DNA of 50,088 nucleotides from Methanomicrobiales archaeon HGW-Methanomicrobiales-2 (GTDB lineage Archaea > Halobacteriota > Methanomicrobia > Methanomicrobiales > Methanoculleaceae): contig PGYL01000011.1 in the NCBI GenBank assembly GCA_002839645.1, positions 1 through 50,088 of the forward strand, given 5' to 3'. A program made the translations under genes and the position numbers. Each line of letters begins with the position of its first letter. The stretch's first letter is position 1. Below, in pieces: positions 48,301 to 50,088 of the stretch. The notes below the pieces were generated by a model. The model worked only from the letters and a program-made list of their open reading frames with translations. It made no database searches and was not told the DNA's origin.

Positions 48301-49144
48301 CGGCGCTCCAGGGTGCTTGCCGGAGGTAACGCCGCCCGACCGTCGAGAGGCCCGGTATCTGCGAGACCGAGGCGGAGGCCACCGCCTCCTCGCGACAGTG
48401 GGAGTAAAACTCACAGGACTCACATCGTGAGGTGATATGCCAGGGCACGTCCTCCGGCGCGCCGGCAAGGATGCCCGGGAGACGGTGGCGGAGGAAGTCC
48501 TCGATCACCCGTATATTGAGGTGCAGGCTGAACGGTTCCGCAACGTCTGCTCCGGAGAGCCAGATCCCGGCCCGGGAGAGGTCGACCTTGAGATCGATTT
48601 TGAGCAGGTTTAAGGCGTGATCGAGGATAAGGGCATACAACGTTGCCTGGATCCGGTGACTGACGCTGAGGTCTTCGCTCGCCTTGATGTCGATGACCGA
48701 AAGTTGCGGCTCTCCGTTCGTCCCGGGCTCAAGCCTGATGAGATCGGGACGGCAGGGGGAGAACCGGTGCACCCCGGGTTCGAGACCGTAGTTGCGCAGA
48801 AAGTGGACCGAGACCGGGATGGTCGACTGGTAGATCGCCTCGCCCGGGGAGAGCCGGGGGAGGAGGTCGAAACTCTCCTCGATAGAGAACGAACGGTCGG
48901 AGAGGGGGCCTGTCCCGTCCGGGATTCGCACCCCTCCCGCCAGTCTGGTCTGGATAACCTCCTCTTCCCAGTGGATGCCTGCGTCCAGGAGGGCTCGCGT
49001 CACCGGGCTCCTGTCCATCGGAACCGCCGGGATGCCGGCTATTTCGCGCTCCTGCTCCGGGGTCGCGTGGTAGCGGAGGTAGCGTTCGCAGTCGTGGTAG
49101 AAGAACCAGCCGATGAGCGACGGGCTGAGGTTGAAGCGGGGCAT
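45350..49144 (-). CDS. Cas4-like nuclease fused to a Dna2/UvrD-type SF1 helicase
   Basis: 1264 residues. Residues 1-255 form a Fe-S nuclease: C19 (HDCERYL), D134 (RPDLIRL), D152-x-K154 (VIDIKAS), Q166 (QATLYAL) and C241, C244, C250 (CESCEFYSHC), the AddB/Cas4 pattern. A long middle (260-780) contains no clear motifs. The helicase occupies about 790-1240: GPPGTGKTHFLAKAI, VVDEASQMRPAEL, LAGDDLQLPPV, YTCQLQENWRMN and VDKMQGQEAEAVIVSYG followed by SLTRSRSKCMVFL. It is similar to TM0106/Dna2-type enzymes, probably in DNA repair or RNA/DNA flap processing. Confidence 0.9.
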   Translation of the reverse strand: MPRFNLSPSLIGWFFYHDCERYLRYHATPEQEREIAGIPAVPMDRSPVTRALLDAGIHWEEEVIQTRLAGGVRIPDGTGPLSDRSFSIEESFDLLPRLSPGEAIYQSTIPVSVHFLRNYGLEPGVHRFSPCRPDLIRLEPGTNGEPQLSVIDIKASEDLSVSHRIQATLYALILDHALNLLKIDLKVDLSRAGIWLSGADVAEPFSLHLNIRVIEDFLRHRLPGILAGAPEDVPWHITSRCESCEFYSHCREEAVASASVSQIPGLSTVGRRYLRQAPWSADLSINTLADLERFFRDPGSDRHLDNCGSLADQGDRLRATVRALTTGEVVPLAATSLALPIYEDVGIILTLQKDPVSGRVYALGFRRIKGEAVYGTPSNEAVFVAAHPDDCTRVRQEFVRALTAELAAVHDYNQGRDWPDRKSVQTYVYDTYETELFTRLLEEAIKDPATAEDALQLRFYYQDPGVALGSSHPSSSVPFPLVVLTREIRRLLALPVPFTLRLPEVLLAIPSSRFAYQLTPASLFWNEQSNAMKSDAIIMAWGGARPEAAGWVRQEISRRLLAAGSALDGLRERVKGSLVRWAENFRFPRSWDAAMPEISRLLFIAEYESTMGARRIQELRSRPWTVRVRDGTSIPVRKSEGNFWKVLAPLDLSLFEQSQAFSYLLVPDGDAGEEALLAFDDLRYRSSPNPGKSGVCFARVRDSIVDRKAGQVRGFALEVTYCREHAPFAEGDLAVLHPRFTDFVVPRYVDRLLTLDEQPENAFIRLLRDPQGFAAPVREPGEVVADAERLVHGAGFTKSQARAFSHLMTNRLTLVWGPPGTGKTHFLAKAILSLVKARRAHGERIRVGVAAFTHAAVENLLIKVQESVDEFDLAAGLPIYKLKSIRTPRGERSLEVLPHDRAETVVGYPSLLLGGTVHSFGKLEKSLPSLDLLVVDEASQMRPAELAMVLPMLGREGRLVLAGDDLQLPPVVQGEYPVPEDGLPGLDDSIFAYLRRRDDPDRPVYTCQLQENWRMNRTLSGFPAETLYGTGYAPATDAIGRQRIALAPGFPEEEEFIEWILDPAYPLVLCVLEGVRTTVENRIEAGLVARLTGALRERLLDPCSGKPYPATEDGDFLFWRQGLFIVSPHHAQIGAIQDHLADIRAWESHPFVDTVDKMQGQEAEAVIVSYGVSDVETALAEAEFIYSRTRLNVSLTRSRSKCMVFLPRPLLEPPLDLVQNEKAAVGLTHMLDLQEFCRAHGEERTFYLDEAAGVRLTVMRARVF

Positions 49145-49568
49145 GGGCGGTCTCGGTGGTCAGGGAGGGTCGGGAGCCCTCCCGGTTGTGACTCTTTGTT
49201 TGTGCGGTTGTGGGAAAACAGTTGTTACATATGGATAATTTTGAGTTCTGCATGGAGTACGGGCCACCCCATCGTGCGGGTTATCGGCCCGGGCGCGGTT
49301 CACCCCGCGCGGACATCGGGTCCTGCGCGCAACCGGGCAGCCGATCAGTCCTGTAGTTCCCCGGGAGATGACGCGCGCCCGTCTCCACGGCGGGGCTCTG
49401 TCCGGGGCGGGTGCAGTAAGATGGTCTGTGCGCTCTCTCCCCGGCAGATCCGGGGGTGCCGGCGCGGCGGTTGCCATGCGCGGGATCCGGACCTGGCGAT
49501 GAAGGGGCGGGTGTCAGGCCCGGGATGCCGGGATTCCGTGGAGGATGTTTCGTTTTAGCCTTCGTTTT
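49145..49568. other. 424-bp intergenic region, no gene recognised
   Basis: Upstream of the nuclease-helicase gene. It begins with a hairpin-forming stretch (GGGAGGGTCGGGAGCCCTCCC) and contains an AT-rich patch (49205-49245). Open frames here are without codon bias. Confidence 0.4.
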
Positions 49569-49704
49569 TGCATAATTATTATATACTCGTGGTGACAGAT
49601 GTTGTAACTCACAAGGGTGAGATGGTTCGGGGCGGTGTATTCCGGCCTGTTCCGTCATCTGTTCGGGATTTATTCCGGTCCGCCGGGATGAATGCCGGGC
49701 CAGA

Positions 49705-49827
49705 ACATAATGTTTATATGCAATTGGCTACAACATTATGTCTCACAAGGGTGATGCAGGTTCGGTCGGAACTCTTCGGTTCCGGCCGGGATCTGCAATG
49801 GGGCGAAAATTCCAGAAGAATTTTCGC
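49705..49827 (+). ncRNA. Candidate small structured RNA, module 2
   Basis: Arms ACATAATGTT (49705-49714) and AACATTATGT (49732-49741) enclose TATAT. A hairpin with stem GGTCGGAAC/GTTCCGGCC (one G-U pair) follows at about 49765-49788, then a perfect 10-bp stem GCGAAAATTC/GAATTTTCGC with a five-base loop (49803-49827). A transcript from about 49742 is predicted, not shown. Confidence 0.4.
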
Positions 49828-49845
49828 GTCAAATCCCGGAATGGG

Positions 49846-49974
49846 ACGTAATGTTTATATGCCTGAAGAACAAACATTATGTCCCTCACAGGTGAAATGT
49901 CTCGGCCTGATTCCGGCCGAATTCCCCTGTATTCAACAAAGGACATGACGATTCGAGTTCTCAAACCTCGAATC
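49846..49974 (+). ncRNA. Candidate small structured RNA, module 3
   Basis: Arms ACGTAATGTT (49846-49855) and AACATTATGT (49873-49882), one mismatch, 17-base spacer with TATAT. Hairpin TCGGCC/GGCCGA (49902-49920) and a second stem GATTCGAG/CTCGAATC (49950-49974) follow. Confidence 0.4.
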
Positions 49975-49984
49975 TGATGCAGGA

Positions 49985-50069
49985 AACAAATGTTTATATA
50001 GTTAGGAAATAAACATTGTTCTCCTGATGATGGAGAATCAACACGACCGCCATTGCGCGGGTTGATTCT
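49985..50069 (+). ncRNA. Candidate small structured RNA, module 4
   Basis: Arms AACAAATGTT (49985-49994) and AACATTGTTC (50012-50021), 17-base spacer with TATATA. A 9-bp stem AGAATCAAC/GTTGATTCT (50034-50042 with 50061-50069) follows. The sequence continues beyond the window. Confidence 0.35.
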
Positions 50070-50088
50070 GACGTTGGCATTGGCAATG

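Larger units (their letters stand above)
49569..50088 (+). repeat. Array of about 140-bp promoter-like modules with hairpins (continues past window end)
   Basis: Four modules have TATA boxes at about 49577, 49714, 49855 and 49994, i.e. spaced 135-141 bp. Modules 2-4 share a 10-17-10 inverted repeat enclosing TTTATAT, then CTCACAAGGGTGA-like sequence 23-30 bases after the TATA box. Each has its own stable hairpin further on. It is not a CRISPR array (no short exact repeats with unique spacers). The 5' end of any product would lie at the CTCACA block. Coding is also possible in part: modules 1-3 are in one open frame (49568-49948). Confidence 0.6.

Noticed and set aside
46583-48430. 615-residue open frame on the plus strand
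   Set aside because: It is antisense to the nuclease-helicase gene, whose motifs are complete; the plus-strand translation is rich in Arg, Glu, Pro and Val with no recognisable motif, a typical mirror of GC-rich coding DNA.
49568-49948. 126-aa plus-strand frame through the repeat modules
   Set aside because: Not called as a gene because conservation among modules is strongest at the TATA box and inverted-repeat arms, and the fourth module breaks the reading phase; kept as an alternative in the findings.
49742-50069. C/D-box sRNA interpretation of the modules (TGATGA and CTGA in module 4)
   Set aside because: Box C-like sequence occurs only in module 4, partially in module 2, and not in modules 1 and 3; spacing to CTGA is not constant.
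49569-50088. CRISPR array
   Set aside because: The units are about 140 bp with a diverged repeat and no regular unique spacers of 30-40 bp; no cas genes are in the window.

Overview
The window is GC-rich archaeal DNA from a methanogen of the order Methanomicrobiales, most likely Methanoculleus or a close relative. The pointers are a coenzyme F430 (cfb) operon, a methanogenesis marker 9 protein, TATA-type promoters, GGTGA-type ribosome binding sites and leaderless starts. The genus is inferred from gene content and style; no database search was possible.

Layout. 1-5.6 kb: the 3' part of a P-loop/zinc-ribbon protein, a TIR/NDT-like protein, a wHTH + DUF3467-like pair, two MNT nucleotidyltransferases (one with an intact HEPN toxin, one with only a stub) next to two copies of a 46-bp direct repeat, and a CARF-like HFX_2341-type regulator. 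5.6-13.5 kb: four co-directional genes encoding an OB-like protein, an HhH-like protein, a PD-(D/E)XK-like protein and a giant nuclease-RecQ helicase fusion. This is the best candidate for an uncharacterised defence or DNA-processing system. 13.5-17.3 kb: a DUF234 ATPase behind a striking palindromic operator, decayed AAA ATPase relics, and a secreted beta-propeller protein with a PT-rich stalk.

17.3-24.6 kb: a ClC transporter, an iron-sulfur oxidoreductase, Hsp20, a RelE-like toxin-antitoxin operon, a membrane-anchored molybdopterin oxidoreductase with a one-helix-pair partner, a GNAT acetyltransferase, and a second wHTH + DUF3467 pair. 24.6-33.8 kb: a gene graveyard (DUF1016, MNT and unidentified repeats around a GrpB-family gene), a complete McrBC-type restriction system whose McrB carries two predicted PUA/EVE-like modules, and a low-GC TPR gene, ending at tRNA-Glu(UUC).

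33.9-41.8 kb is core metabolism: ilvE; the operon cfbA-cfbE-cfbD-cfbB for nickel insertion, amidation, reductive cyclisation and ring closure of F430 (no cfbC in the window); marker 9; a CitG-like protein; and a DUF447 flavoprotein. 42-44.1 kb: four tandem single-domain fasciclin genes, each with its own TATA box. 44.1-49.1 kb: a MutY-like glycosylase without Fe-S cysteines and a Cas4-like nuclease/SF1 helicase fusion. 49.57-50.09 kb: a run of about 140-bp promoter-like modules, each with a TATA box inside a 10-17-10 inverted repeat followed by hairpins. It runs off the window end and resembles an array of small structured RNA genes.
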